From Siphonodentalium dalli (lineage: Eukaryota; Mollusca; Scaphopoda; Gadilida; Siphonodentaliidae), in contig CP136061.1 of assembly GCA_032622095.1 (NCBI GenBank), positions 123,580,754 through 123,644,753 of the forward strand: a stretch of DNA of 64,000 bases. Reading direction: 5' to 3'. A program made the translations under genes and the position numbers. The notes under the pieces were generated by a model. It did not search any database. It was given only the letters and a program-made list of their open reading frames with translations, and was not told the DNA's origin. Within the stretch, counting starts at the first letter, position 1. Every line of letters starts with the position of its first letter. Below are positions 35,520 to 46,792 of the stretch, piece after piece.

Positions 35520-35905
35520 TTGTGTCCATCTGTTGTACCGTCCATGCGTGTGTCCGGAAATTATTTCCGGATGATAACTTTAGTTTCGGTTATTAGATCA
35601 AAAGCAAATTTCAAAGGTGAGTTTATCAGACCAAAATACAGGTCAAGTTCGAATATGGGTTTTGCTCCGCCCATTTTTGCGAGAGTTGTGGCCCCTTTTT
35701 TTTACTTAGAATCTTGTTATTTTCTGGTTTCCGGATGATAATTTCAGTTTGTGTGATCATATCTGAACCAAATTTGGTATGAGTTTATCAGCCCTATATA
35801 CAGATCAAGTTCGAATATGGGTTTGCTCTGCCCATTTTTGCAAGAGTTGTGGCCCTTTTTCGACTTGGAATCCTGTCAATTTCTGGTTTCCGGATGATAA
35901 CTTCA
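35520..35905. repeat. H1-type modules, distal copy
   Basis: Two modules with 'tttccggatgataactttag', 'caggtcaagttcgaatatgg', 'gagagttgtggcccc' and 'ttcgacttggaatc'. They lie in the spacer between the two genes, far from the FAM120-like intron, so H1 is dispersed. No head hairpin. Confidence 0.7.
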
Positions 35906-37749
35906 TCCCACTTGTAGTGAAACCATGTTTGCTGTGTATATACTGAAGCTGCCACAATTTGTATAGGTGGATTGGAAATATAGCCAGCATAAATGCAATT
36001 ATAATTCATTTGATACCATTCATTTGAACAAATTCATTGAGATTGTGATTCTTGGAAATGAAATTGTCCACATACAATGCTGGTGCACCATCACATTTTG
36101 TACATACATGTACATATCTGGTTTTGCTCTTTCTGCTTGCGATTTGCTTGTCTGGCAAGCTTTGGTTGGTCAAAGTTTTCTATCAGTTTGTGGAATGGCA
36201 AACAGATAATGGAAGTGTCTAGGTGTTACCTGTGGCTGAGGTGTCAAATGAACACGTGTTTACCATATCCAGAAGCTAATGTAAATGTCTGACTTAATAA
36301 ACATGAGTAAAACGTGGATATGAGATAACTCGTATTCTGCACTCAGCGAAAACATCACAACATTTCCTTCGTGTGTGCAGACTGAGTTATCTGTTGCATT
36401 TTTGGTATGTTTTTATACATTTCAGGCCAAAATGCACACTATTTTTGGATTTGTAGATAATAAAACAACTAATACTATCGTGTTGTAACATAATCTCAAA
36501 TTGGCACACAGGAAGATTATACAATGTGGTACTGGCACTAGCGTTAAGAATGATTTTTCGTTGAAGACATGAGCAGGGTTGTTCAGAATTGGATACATGT
36601 GGGCATTATAATAGAAAGCAAATCTATTAATCTTTTCGGAGCGGACTATTTTTCGCGAATTTGCTTATTGTTCGGTTGGCACAATAACAGTCCGGGCAGC
36701 AGTTACAAGGAAAGGGTGAGTACTTACAGGAAATGTCCTCGTACCAAGCTGGATAATGTTCTACTAACAATATTTGTGTGGCTAGAATCTTAAATTTGAC
36801 CTCCATGTGATCCATACGTGACCTTGTACGACTATTATAAACACAGGGTCTGCACTGGCCCAAAATTTGCTTTTGCCTTAATGAAAATATTTTTAGTTAC
36901 CAATTTTCTCTCAGAAGTTGCCAAATTATATCTGGCCGAATTTAAGGGGTTAACTCTTTTGATGCCAAACACATATTTATATGAATTATCCATACAATGC
37001 CAATCACGCATATATGCTAAATTGGGAGGGTGTCCCTGGTCTCAGATGTATAATTCTGTGAAGATGGACATACTCAGTTGGCTAATTATTTTCTATAGAT
37101 GGATAAATCCAGACCATGTTAACCATATATTATCCCAAACTCTATATATTCAATATATATGTACAGAGTTCTTGGCATGTGTGTGTCCGTATGTGGTGCT
37201 GCACGGCATACACAATTCAAATTGATTCTTACAGTGGACAATGGTCACTTCTAATTTTTCTGGTGATTAATTAAACATGTCATGAAAGGACAGTGAATTA
37301 ATCCCGGCAACAGAAGTATATGAATTGTTGTAAAACAATTAATCAATCACATGCCAATATAAGATCTGCATCAACTTATGGACATCCCCCCCCCCCGACC
37401 CAAATAAAGGGGATTTTAGTTATAATATCACCATCATACTCTATGGCCTTACCTCATTGATGTACAATTAGTATTAGATTACCTTCCTCTAACCTTCATA
37501 AGCCGCTAATAGAAAACTGGTACATATGGGTGTTTTTAGATTTCAAGATAAATAGTTTCTATATTATTGTGGAAATGAGAAATCGCTTGCCAAAACTTTT
37601 GCCATGAAAATAATTTTTGCCAGATTTGAATTCTTTTTGCATTTGACAAGGGGCAGAGCAAACCATAATAAGTAGCTTGATCATATATTTTCAGCAGTTT
37701 TGATCCAGTAATGACATTGTAGTCTTGACTGTTGTGGTCACGAAAGACT
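35906..37749. other. Spacer, nothing recognised
   Basis: AT-rich sequence without identified repeats, plus a C11 run at 37386-37396. A 135-codon frame at 36818-37225 has no familiar motif and no splice context I trust. Confidence 0.35.
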
Positions 37750-37753
37750 TTAA

Positions 37754-38075
37754 CCCTTTACCCAACAAACCGGCCAAAACCGGCCAAATAAAACTTCAAC
37801 AGCCTAAAATATCTTCGGTCTGTCTCAATAGAACCATACAAATATGGATATCATTGGAACCGGCTCCTTGACCACATTGTGATAGTTACAGTTATGCCCT
37901 GTGCCAATGCATTCTCTTATATATGCGAGTCGACCATAGGTTGCCTCGCATATATAAGAGAATGCATTGGCCTAAAAACAAATATTTTTTACCATTTTTT
38001 CTTACATTCTTTATAATTTTATAATTTTTAATGTTTTAAGCCAATGCATTATATATATATCTGTTGGGTAAAGGG
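37754..38075. mobile_element. TTAA MITE (piggyBac-type) with internal perfect hairpin
   Basis: The inverted ends CCCTTTACCCAACA(A/G)A are flanked by TTAA on both sides (37750-37753 and 38076-38079). It is 322 bp long with no ORF. It contains 'accggccaaaaccggccaaa' near the left end and the 27-bp hairpin at 37903-37971. Confidence 0.75.
37903..37971. repeat. Perfect 27-bp hairpin
   Basis: The left arm 37903-37929 begins GCCAATGCATTCTCTTATAT. The right arm 37945-37971 is its exact complement. The loop is 15 bases (37930-37944). A transcript of either strand would fold into a 69-base stem-loop, within the size range of small-RNA precursors; expression is unknown. Confidence 0.9.
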
Positions 38076-38079
38076 TTAA

Positions 38080-39791
38080 GGCCTCTTAAATTCACTACTT
38101 TATAGCTTTAAAATGCGATCAAAGTTTAGACCTCCAGTTAAAACAAACTTTTTTAAAATAGTCATTTATTTTACATCACTATCAACTTGTCCCACATAGA
38201 AATTGTTAGAAACTATGGAACAAGATACCAATTTTGATAACAAAGAAAACTCTTGCAATATTATAACTACAATTGTTAGTGTCCCTTTAAATATGCATAT
38301 TAAAACAATCAAAATCTGAACCGATAATCTCTTAATCGTGGTAACTCTCAATGTTATTTTATCCACTACAATCTAAATAGAAATGCCACCCTGCATATGA
38401 TTTAATACAATCCAATAATCAATATTGTTTGGTCTTGTATTTGTAACAGTGACCTACAATTCAAATAGAGTTTTCTCCCTTTACATCTTGAGCAGAAGTA
38501 TGGACTGTGTCAATTTAGCTCATCTGTGAGGAAATAAAGCCCTGAAGATGTATTTTTATAGTGCTGTAGCATGAGGCTAATATGACTGGAGAGACTGACG
38601 AGGATGATATAGCTTTATTCTGTAGGATAATCTGCTAAAACATACATATTAAATGATCTCACCTAAATATGTGGCAAATTAGCATAGGCCATGCAAAATG
38701 ATATATTGGTTTATTGAGATATAATTTTTCTGTTTACAGCCAAATTCAGAAAATTTTAATTCATGATTATTCTATTTGTACATTTCACGAAATCCACTCA
38801 TTTTCGTCAATGATGCCTGATACAAGATGATCATGGATGCGCTGTTTTAGAATACCGGTATATAATATACTATATCTTCAACAAGACAGTCGCTCATGTC
38901 TATAAGTATTTCAAATATCATCCACCAGAAAAAGCCTACAAGTGATAGACTTGTAGATGCCTTAAACATTGTCAGCTGCTTTAAGGCGATGGCTCATTGA
39001 GGTGCTGATCTCTGAATAGACAGCCAGATTTTTGCTGGAACGGTGGCCACTGAGGGATTCCTGATCAGTAATGGAGACTGCACTAATGACACATGTTGCC
39101 TCCTTGTTGGTTAATGGTAATGCCAAGTGTCTTTTGCCATATCTATAGCTGGGAAGTCATATCAGTTAAGTGCATTGAAACAGATATCAATGGATTGTCT
39201 CAATATCACTGCCTGTATAGCCAACTGTGCATAAATACTATCCCCCCTCATCATACATATTTTCAGAAATATATTTGAGAAGTCGCCGTTTACTAGTCCA
39301 GGGTATTAGTCCAGTCAAAATAGGAGACAAATATGTCTCAACCTAGAACAAATTTGTACAGAATTTAAATTATTCTTATTGTGTGCAGGAGCTTCTTATA
39401 AATATTTTTATTATCAAAATATCAAAAGTTCGCTGCGAGAACTGTGTGCAAAATATGGATATTGCCATCATTTATCGCAATGACCAAACATGTTTTTGGT
39501 CGCATTTGTTTAGGGGTAGGGGAAAAATAATCTTAACAAGAAGTATATTGAGCGTGGGTATGCTATATATCAAACAGAATGGTGTGAATGTATCTATACA
39601 CTAGAATATGGGCGGTTGTGAATATCTTATCCTCAAGGCGAAAAGGTCACATAGTTTGAAATATTAAAGCCAGTATTCTGAACCTAATATACAATTCAAG
39701 ATATAAATAATGGTCAATCTTTCTACCCCAGGAATAAAGTTTACCCGACCATGTTCTCCCTTAGAGTGTCTTCTAACATTTTCCAAATGTT
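38080..39791. other. Spacer, nothing recognised
   Basis: AT-rich and repeat-poor by eye. Any upstream non-coding or first exon of the ASB gene could lie here or further left; I could not identify one. Confidence 0.35.
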
Positions 39792-39896
39792 ACAGTAATG
39801 TCCTAAATAATCGACTCCTTAACCACAGCAGAATTATGGGTAATTTTTCAGGATTTAATCGGAAATAAGACTTGTTGCCATTCATTGGAAAGCTCT
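39792..39896. repeat. Foldback MITE, left arm only
   Basis: It runs from ACAGTAATGTCCTAAATAAT to 'ttcattggaaagctct' and stops at the loop position with no complementary arm. Confidence 0.75.
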
Positions 39897-39992
39897 ATTC
39901 TATGATCAAATAAGTATTCAATACAAGAGACAACTGATAAAACCGCTATAATAAGTAAATATACTTTAAATGTGCTGTTGGGACATATCTAT

Positions 39993-40403
39993 CAAGCCTG
40001 AGTTCAGTGTGCCTGTCATTTGCAGAATGATGTCCCCAGAGGGTGAATTTAGTGATGCTATCTCGCATAGTGGGCTAGCATCACTAAATTCACCCTCTGG
40101 GGACCTCATTCTGCTTGGACCTCATCTTCTCTGGAAAGTTTCTTTATTATCAAATTTCTATGGAAACTTCTTCCCATAGATTCTATTTCTTTTTAGTATA
40201 GCTAGTTTCTCTATATCCCCAAATTGGCAGACACATTCCATAATCGAGGTTCCCAATGGGACCATTTGGGAACTTCAATCTGAGGCTATGTCTCCGATAG
40301 CAGATGAGGCCATGCATAATGAGGTTCCCAGAGGGTGAATTTGGTGATGCTAGCCCGCTATGTGGGATAGTACCACTAAATTCATCCTCTGGGGACCTCA
40401 TGT
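39993..40403. mobile_element. Hairpin MITE (gcagaatgaggtcccc family)
   Basis: The left end is CAAGCCTGAGTTCAGTGTG. The first hairpin, 'cccagagggtgaatttagtg' / 'cactaaattcaccctctggg' at 40034-40100, is near perfect. The second hairpin, at 40320-40400, uses 'ttcccagagggtgaatttgg' / 'actaaattcatcctctgggg'. The right end is truncated near 'ctcccaag'. The two hairpins are the ones seen in 19656-20098. Confidence 0.75.
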
Positions 40404-40429
40404 CTCCCAAGTCGCCATTTGAGCAGGTC

Positions 40430-40680
40430 CCTGGTGAGGTGCATGGGTATATTGGCAGTGACTGAATGATCATTACGGGACATATGTGTATATATGGAGT
40501 GGTCTTGTGGTCATAGATGTAGTGGCTGTACATTCTATAGGGAGTATGTATGGTCATACTGAGAGTGGCTATATGTTCATGGGTAGCATTTAGGTATACA
40601 TGTGTATATCGAGTGACTGTATGACCATGAGTGGGGTGAACAGGTATACATTGGGTGACGTGGGTCACTATAATAAATCA
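40430..40680. repeat. Very degenerate short tandem repeat
   Basis: 'Tgactg(a/t)atgatcat', 'gtggctgtacat', 'gtggctatatgttcatgggt' and 'gtgactgtatgaccatgagt' recur at loose 20-60 base spacing. A 161-codon minus-strand frame across this and the preceding MITE is a by-product. Confidence 0.4.
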
Positions 40681-40783
40681 TAGATATGTTTCACCGCAAT
40701 TTAATATGTGATGTGAGAATGGCGTATCTGGTTGTCACCTTGGCTAAAATATTTTCCTGACAACAGTTGAATCCCGAGACAGC

Positions 40784-40983
40784 GGGGGGGGGGGGGGATT
40801 TTTTTTCCGGGCACATATGCCGGGGTGGGTGGGTAATCGATGAGATCAACAAACAATTTTTTCTGCAACTCAAAAAAAAAATTCTTGCATGTTTTTTGAC
40901 TGTTTTTGCAATTATTTGGCTTAAAACACCTTAGAATAAGAGAAATAATGTAATTGGTGTTCAAAAATGGACACCCCCCCCCC
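40784..40983. repeat. G14 and C10 tracts flanking a short spacer
   Basis: G14 at 40784-40797 and C10 at 40974-40983. The C run ends 30 bases before the first recognised ASB exon. Confidence 0.8.
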
Positions 40984-41013
40984 TGGACTATATCATGATA
41001 TCATGTTTTTCAG

Positions 41014-41195
41014 TGTGCGATGCATATCCAGTCCACCGGGCTGCGAGAGAGGGCAGAGCTGAGATTATTAGGAGGTTGGTTGAGAGGAAGCATTCAGTGA
41101 ACAGCACGACTTATGACCTTTATCGACCATTGAACGAAGCATGTGCTAATGGCCATATCCAGTGTGCAGAATTACTTATCAGTCTTGGCTCTGAT
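41014..41195 (+). CDS. ASB13-like: Ankyrin repeat and SOCS box protein, window exon 1
   Basis: A 182-nt exon, acceptor catgtttttcag and donor ctgat|gtgagt. It encodes two ankyrin repeats, led by YPVHRAAREGRAEIIRRLVE and YRPLNEACANGHIQCAELLI, and ends in phase 0. ASB proteins bind substrates with the ankyrin stack and recruit Elongin B/C and Cullin 5 through the SOCS box. With the four exons below the window gives about 265 codons, close to the roughly 280 of vertebrate ASB13, so only a short N-terminus is missing. Two starts are possible: a short upstream exon spliced at 41014 (I favour this, given the strong acceptor), or an unspliced in-frame ATG at 40995 that reads through the acceptor. 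The paralogue within the ASB5/9/11/13 group is not certain. Confidence 0.8.
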
Positions 41196-41434
41196 GTGAG
41201 TTATATTCATATACCTGTACTTACATCATGATATATTACGATAACCACATCAGCTGAATAGATATAGTGATAACCCTATGAACAACATTGTGACATCATT
41301 TTAATAAGAGGCCATATTCCAATAACCACAAAGTTCCGGAGATGGTCGGGCATGAAATACCCTTAGACTGCATGATTATTCATCACATTTGGATTTGGCT
41401 GTGTGCCAACAGGAATTGGATTTAGGATAATTAT

Positions 41435-41530
41435 CCCCCGCAAACAAAGTTTGGCAGGGGATATGGAAATGGGCTCTGTCCGTCCATCCGTGAGTCCATC
41501 CATTACATCTTTGAAGCTCTGTCTTGGTCA
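41435..41530. repeat. Hairpin-headed repeat (family H5), head only
   Basis: The hairpin TATCCCCCGCAAAC / GTTTGGCAGGGGATA at 41441-41472 is followed by CTGTCCGTCCATCCGTGAGTCC. The tandem modules expected after the box are not apparent. It lies in ASB intron 1. Confidence 0.6.
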
Positions 41531-42064
41531 TGGCATTATTAAAGATGTATTATCTCTTCATATAACAATTTCATTTTGAAATAGTTTCGTGGGTATAAAA
41601 TAATTAATATGAATTGAAGACCCATGTTCAGAAATGCTTTTATCAATTACCGGTAATATTGATTTTATTTCAAATATTTTATTATAAAATGAGATGATTA
41701 TAAAGTGGAACACTTTATTGTTCTATTTTTAGAACAGACCATTCAGGCGATATCATATAGCAATGGAGATCATTAGGGTGTTCCCATAGCTATGTTCCGA
41801 ATGTCAAATGTCCCAGATTGATTGTTTGTATTGTTTTATTGCATAGATATGAGCGATAATGAGTCTTAATTAACATATATTTGTGACAAAATAACACAAT
41901 GAAATTTCTGGTCTCTGTTAACAGTAACAAATATTCGTTAGCTAAACAACAACACATTTTAGACCAGAAAATATTCTAAATATAATCAATATAATTATTA
42001 ATCGATAAAAGCATTTCCGGACAGGGGTCTTCAATTTATATCTAATATGTTATACCCCAGTAAC
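41531..42064 (+). other. ASB intron 1 sequence, nothing recognised
   Basis: AT-rich sequence without an identified repeat. ASB intron 1 as a whole runs 41196-42866 and also contains a foldback MITE. Confidence 0.4.
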
Positions 42065-42238
42065 TACAGTAAAGCTCTAAGTAATCGACTTCTTAACCAC
42101 AGCAGAATTATGGGTAACTTTTCAGGATTTAGTCGGAAATATGGCTTGTTGCAACAAGCCATATTTCTGACTAAATCCTGAAAAGTTACCCATAATTCTG
42201 CTGTGGTTAAGAAGTCGATTAATTAGAGCATTACTGTA
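42065..42238. mobile_element. Foldback MITE, both arms, loop lost
   Basis: The arms ACAGTAAAGCTCTAAGTAAT... and ...ATTACTGT meet directly at 'gcttgttgcaacaagc', so the 'ttcatcggaaagctctc' tip is deleted from both arms. This leaves a near-perfect palindrome of about 170 bp. Confidence 0.8.
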
Positions 42239-42866
42239 TATAATACATGTTTACAAAGAGATGGACCATCTTTAATGGTTTATTTTATAAAGCTGTGAAG
42301 TTCACAAAAAGATAAGAAATTTGTATGTATATTCAACATTTTCATATTGAGTGTAGGCCAACTCTGTTTACCTAGGTTATGGAAAAATAGCCCGATTTCT
42401 TATAGATTTCGTTGTCTACGTTTGCAAGAAAATATTTTTAAATTTGTGTAATAACATTTTTAAACAACCATATGCATGAAGTATGGTATACGTTCAGACA
42501 GAAATGAATGGGAGAAGCCATTCACTAAAGGGTCAACTGTTTTATAAAACTGTTTTTAGGTTTTTACATTAAAGCATATTGTTCTGAGCCAGTGCCTCCA
42601 TTAGGCTCCATACATCCTGATATATTTATGCTAGTGTCATAATTGATTGGTCACAGTCTGCAATTCTGGAAGTGCACTGTGCTGTTCTGATAATGGTATA
42701 TCTGTTCTGTGTCACCCTTCGAACCCATGTTCAAATTGGTATTGTTCCAGGGGGAAGGGGGTTTTGTTGTTGGGAACTTTGACGCCCTCTCCCTCCCAGA
42801 TGCAGGCCCTCTAGCCATGTCCCTGCATATATTCTGTTGACAAATTTTATCTTTCCTTTGATATAG

Positions 42867-43017
42867 GTGAACGCACGTGACATAGACGGATCCACAGCAT
42901 TGTGCGATGCGTGTGCCAGAGGAAACACAGGCTGCGTAAAAGTGTTGCTTTCCCACAGTGCCCTTGTCAATCCGCCGTTACTCCTATCCTCACCTCTGCA
43001 TGAGGCAGCACTAAGAA
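42867..43017 (+). CDS. ASB13-like: Ankyrin repeat and SOCS box protein, window exon 2
   Basis: A 151-nt exon, acceptor ttgatatag and donor aaga a|gtatgt. It starts in phase 0 and ends one base into a codon. It reads VNARDIDGSTALCDACARGN, then TGCVKVLLSHSALVNPP and SSPLHEAALR: the end of one linker, a complete third ankyrin repeat and the start of the fourth. The (A/V)(R/D)-IDGST-x-LCDAC block is, as I recall, a strong ASB13 signature. Foldback MITEs follow in the next intron, starting about 60 bp past the donor. Confidence 0.85.
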
Positions 43018-43078
43018 GTATGTACCTTCGCTTTGCATTGATCTAAATACCTGCCTCATATATGAGTTATGAAGTATA

Positions 43079-43274
43079 TGACCCTTTAACCACAACAGAA
43101 TTATGGGAAATTTTTCAGGATTTAGTCGGAAATATGGCTTGCTGCCATTCATTGGAAAGCTCCCACCGAGAGCTTTCCGATGAATGGCAGCAATCCATAT
43201 TTCTGACTAAATCCAGAAAAATTTCCCATAATTCTGCTGTGGTTTAGGGGTCGATTATTTAGGACATTACTGTA
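43079..43274. mobile_element. Foldback MITE, both arms
   Basis: The left arm lacks the outer ACAGTAATG segment and starts at 'accctttaaccacaacagaa'. The tip 'gaaagctcccaccgagagcttt' is intact, and the right arm runs to 'ggacattactgta'. It is 61 bases downstream of an ASB exon. Confidence 0.75.
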
Positions 43275-43447
43275 CCTTATGTGTTTTATTATACATGATG
43301 GTCTATCCTCGTTTCAGCCACTTGGTGATATCACAACATTGTCAATTTTATGGGTGGAGGAAAGACCCAGCAGAGCGTTAATTTATCACTTCACTGCACA
43401 TAGATACCACTGACCCAAGAAACCAACTGACAATATTTCCACATGCA

Positions 43448-43602
43448 TTTTCAGGATTTAGTTGGAAATATGGCTTGTTGCCATTCATCGGAAAGCTCTC
43501 AGTGAGATGAATTACAACAAGCCATATTTCCGACTAAATCCTGAAAAGTTACCCATAATTCTGCTGTGGTTAAGGAGTCAATCACTTAGGGCATTACTGT
43601 AT
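43448..43602. mobile_element. Foldback MITE, truncated left arm
   Basis: The left arm begins midway at 'tttcaggatttagttggaaa', passes the tip 'aagctctcagtgag' and continues into a full right arm ending 'agggcattactgta'. Confidence 0.7.
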
Positions 43603-43790
43603 GTTGTCCTAGTGTTCCATATACCTTAATACTAACTGTGCCACTAGGGACCCTTCATATGCATGACAATGTCAACTTGCACACACTTGGGAAAGTTTTA
43701 TGAACAGTCACTTGCACTGATGTTATGCTACTGTTACTTCAGATGATGATTTCTCTTTCTCGGAAATACCATTGTGTGTATTCAACTGAA

Positions 43791-44257
43791 CAAGCCTGAA
43801 TTTAGTGTGTCTGACATTTGTAGAATGAGGTCCCCATAGGGTGAATTTAGTGACGCTACCCCACACAGAGGGATATAATCAATAAATTCAACCTATGGGG
43901 ACCTGATTCTGCTTTGGCCTCATCTGCTATGGGAGACCTAGACTCAGATTTAAGTTCCCAGATGGTGAATATTGTGACGTGCACCCATTGGGCACCTCAA
44001 TTATGTAATGTGTCATCTGCTAATTTGGGGATATAGAGAAACTAAATTAAAAAAGAATCTTTGTGAAGAAGTTTCTAAAGAAACTCAAATTTTTTTTAAT
44101 TTGATAATAAAGATACTTTCCAGAGAAGATGAGACCTAAGCAGAATGAGGTCCCCAGAGGGCGAATTTTGTGATGCTAGCCTGCTGTGTGGGATAGCGTC
44201 ACTAAATCCACCTCTGGGGACCTCATTCTGCAAAGTCCGGCATCTTATTCTCAGGTA
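43791..44257. mobile_element. Hairpin MITE (gcagaatgaggtcccc family), near full
   Basis: The left end is CAAGCCTGAATTTAGTGTG and the right end is 'cattctgcaaagtccggcat', then 'cttattctcaggtatg' (decayed). Two hairpins lie at 43825-43912 and 44142-44230. Like the copies at 19656 and 39993, it carries a middle segment with 'tctccagagaagatgag'-type text. Confidence 0.7.
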
Positions 44258-45272
44258 TGTGTGTATTCAATTAAAGTGTGCAAGAGCTGATAATGGACCA
44301 TTCCACAGCTGTCAATCAAATAATTATTTGCAGATATTTTCTACCTATCGACTCAGCCTGTCGCTTTCTGCATTGAAAATTCTTTGTTCACCTTAATTTT
44401 TATATCCGCGCATAGTTTCAGTGTCACCCCTTTGGCAGGTGCGTATGTCATATATGACATCATATCCATGGGTGAATATATTTCTATAAATAAACTGAGT
44501 AATATTGTAATATTGGCCGATTGTAACAAATAAGTCATGCTAACACCATTATTAAAAGCTCAAATCAATGTAAATATATGTAATAAAAATGATATGCATC
44601 CGTATGATATATCCATGAAAAGTTTCCTTTCAGCCTTTAGGAGACAATTTTTTGAAGTTATTTACACAGTAGTCAGTACCTAATATTACCCTGAAACTAC
44701 CGTAAACAACATAAATGTCATTCCACCCAGTTCCACCCACCAACTGTATGGTAACAAAAATGTCATTCTACCTCCAAATGTAATTCTACCCTCCAAATGG
44801 TTAAATTGTCTATATTTAAGCAACTTTTTTGTTGTCAAATTATAATGTACCGGGTACTGAAATTTCAATTTGTGCAATGATGTTGGAAACTCATTCACGA
44901 TTAACACTGTTATTCGTTTTGCGTGACACTTGTCATATTTGTCACAATTAAACACGAAGAGAATGTATGTTCTCCTGTGTATTATAGTATAACTGCAGTC
45001 ACTGTAAAACTAATTAAAGTATTTCTGCAGACACCTTGTCTCCTAGCAACCATAAGCTCCTCCCACTAATGAATATGTGTGGAAACGTCCATTGTCTTGG
45101 CACCATTTCTCCATTCATTAGCAGGGTTTCAACTTTCACCCCTATTTTCCTGATTCCTGAATACAGTATAATATAGATCAGTGAATATGTGTACAAGTGA
45201 AGAAGTGATTTCACTCTAATGTGCTGGTTGTAACACCTTTTCTGAAGTATAGTGTCTATATATATGGACTTG
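44258..45272. other. ASB intron 2 sequence, nothing recognised
   Basis: AT-rich, with short imperfect repetition of 'aatgtcattctacc' near 44716-44790. No exon was recognised. Confidence 0.4.
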
Positions 45273-45540
45273 TAAGTTAGTACTCAGTCGCTATGCCAAC
45301 CAGTGGAATGTAGCATTCTAGTAACATCGCCACCAATAATTTCCAAGAAATCGACCTTACCATTCCACAGAAAACATCGTCTGAACTACGCTCAATTTGG
45401 TTCGGGATTCGGATGCAACTATCGGTGATAAACTAAGAATGACAATGTATGTTTGGATTAAAAAAATATCTGCTTTGAGCATGATTATTCTCAATTTCAA
45501 TTTGATCACCCAACTGGAGTGTTTCACATCACTTTAACCT
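45273..45540 (+). repeat. Inverted-repeat partner of 50101-50430
   Basis: Reads 'agttagtactcagtcgctat', 'cagaaaacatcgtctgaact', 'acgctcaatttg' and, at the end, 'ggagtgtttcacatcacttt'. The same series occurs on the minus strand at 50101-50430. This copy is about 60 bases shorter and its frame is broken. The pair flanks ASB window exons 3 and 4. Confidence 0.7.
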
Positions 45541-45663
45541 ATGAGATAGAATTTATATAAAAAAAACCATCTTTTTTTGCTGAAACCTACATACTATTTA
45601 ATATAATTCGAGCATGTGAATCCGCAGGGATATGATTCCTGCATCCTGCTTAAAATCTCCCAA

Positions 45664-45678
45664 GGGGGGGGGGGGGGG
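45664..45678. repeat. Poly-G tract (G15)
   Basis: Fifteen G after 'ctcccaa', 130 bases upstream of ASB window exon 3. Confidence 0.85.
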
Positions 45679-45808
45679 TTTGGAATTAAACCGTCCATTA
45701 GTGGCTGTCACAAAAGATGTCCCTCTTGGTGAAGGCAAATGAAACATATTTGTCTGTGATTGCTGCAAAAATGAATGTTATCATGAAAGTTAATTAATTA
45801 ATTTCCAG

Positions 45809-45943
45809 ATACTCATGAATGTGTTGATTTGCTGATAAAAGCTGGTGCCAAGCTCAATGTGTCAGATCTACACTTCGGTACACCACTACACACGGCTGCA
45901 CAACGGGGAAACACTGAAGCCATAGAGAGTCTCCTATGTGCAG
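45809..45943 (+). CDS. ASB13-like: Ankyrin repeat and SOCS box protein, window exon 3
   Basis: A 135-nt exon, acceptor taatttccag and donor gtgcag|gtatta. Two leading bases complete the Asn codon from exon 2, and one trailing base starts a Gly codon. It encodes NTHECVDLLIKAGAKLN, then VSDLHFGTPLHTAAQRGNTE and SLLCAG: the rest of ankyrin repeat 4 and most of repeat 5. The D-x-HFGTPLH block is shared, as I recall, by the ASB5/9/11/13 group. A foldback half-element begins 15 bases past the donor and a minisatellite follows at once, which leaves little intronic space for splicing signals. Confidence 0.85.
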
Positions 45944-45957
45944 GTATTATATATACA

Positions 45958-46034
45958 AACCACAGCAGAATTATGGGTAATTTTTCAGGATTTAGTCTGA
46001 AATATGGCTTGTTGCCATTCATCGGAAAGCTCTC
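45958..46034. repeat. Foldback MITE, inner left arm only
   Basis: It runs from 'aaccacagcagaattatggg' to 'ttcatcggaaagctct'. It lacks the outer ACAGTAATG part, and its tip abuts the 30-bp minisatellite. Confidence 0.75.
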
Positions 46035-46792
46035 ATGTCACTATGTATTGTTCAGTCTCATGTGATTTCTCTATGTATTGTTCAGTCTCATGTGATGTCA
46101 CTATGTTTTGGTCAGTCTCATGCGTTGTCACTATGTATTGTTCAGTCTCATGAGATGTCACTATGTTTTGTTCAGTCTCATGTGATGTCACTATGTTTTG
46201 TTCAGTCTCATGCGTTGTCACTATGTATTGTTCAGTCTCATGAGATGTCACTATGTTTTGTTCAGTCTCATGCGATGTCACTATGTTTTGTTCAGTCTCA
46301 TGCGTTGTCACTATGTATTGTTCAGTCTCATGAGATGTCACTATGTTTTGTTCAGTCTCATGTGATGTCACTATGTTTTGTTCAGTCTCATGCGTTGTCA
46401 CTATGTATTGTTCAGTCTCATGAGATGTCACTATGTTTTGTTCAGTCTCATGCGTTGTCACTATGTATTGTTCAGTCTCATGAGATGTCACTATGTTTTG
46501 TTCAGTCTCATGCGTTGTCACTATGTATTGTTCAGTCTCATGAGATGTCACTATGTTTTGTTCAGTCTCATGTGATGTCACTATGTTTTGTTCAGTCTCA
46601 TGCGTTGTCACTATGTATTGTTCAGTCTCATGAGATGTCACTATGTTTTGTTCAGTCTCATGCGATGTCACTATGTATTGTTCAGTCTCATGTGATGTCA
46701 CTATGTATTGTTCAATCTCATTTGATGTCACTATGTATTGTTCTGTCTTGTGATGTCACTATGTATTGTTCAGTCTCATGTGATGTCACTAT
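46030..46792. repeat. 30-bp minisatellite with higher-order structure
   Basis: The unit 'ttcagtctcatg' + variable 4 bases + 'tgtcactatgt' + a/t + 'ttg' occurs 23 times at exactly 30 bases from 46051 to 46740, plus partial units at both ends. Variants are linked: units with 'cgtt' carry the 'tattg' ending and units with 'agat' carry 'ttttg'. Three-unit (90-bp) and two-unit (60-bp) super-periods result. Because 30 is divisible by 3, long ORFs exist on both strands; they are not genes. It lies in ASB intron 3. Confidence 0.95.

Noticed and set aside
36818-37225. 135-codon ORF on the + strand
   Set aside because: Hydrophobic and AT-driven, no recognised motif, no convincing start context or splice sites.
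40183-40668. 161-codon minus-strand ORF
   Set aside because: It spans a hairpin MITE and a degenerate tandem repeat; composition is repetitive and no domain is visible.
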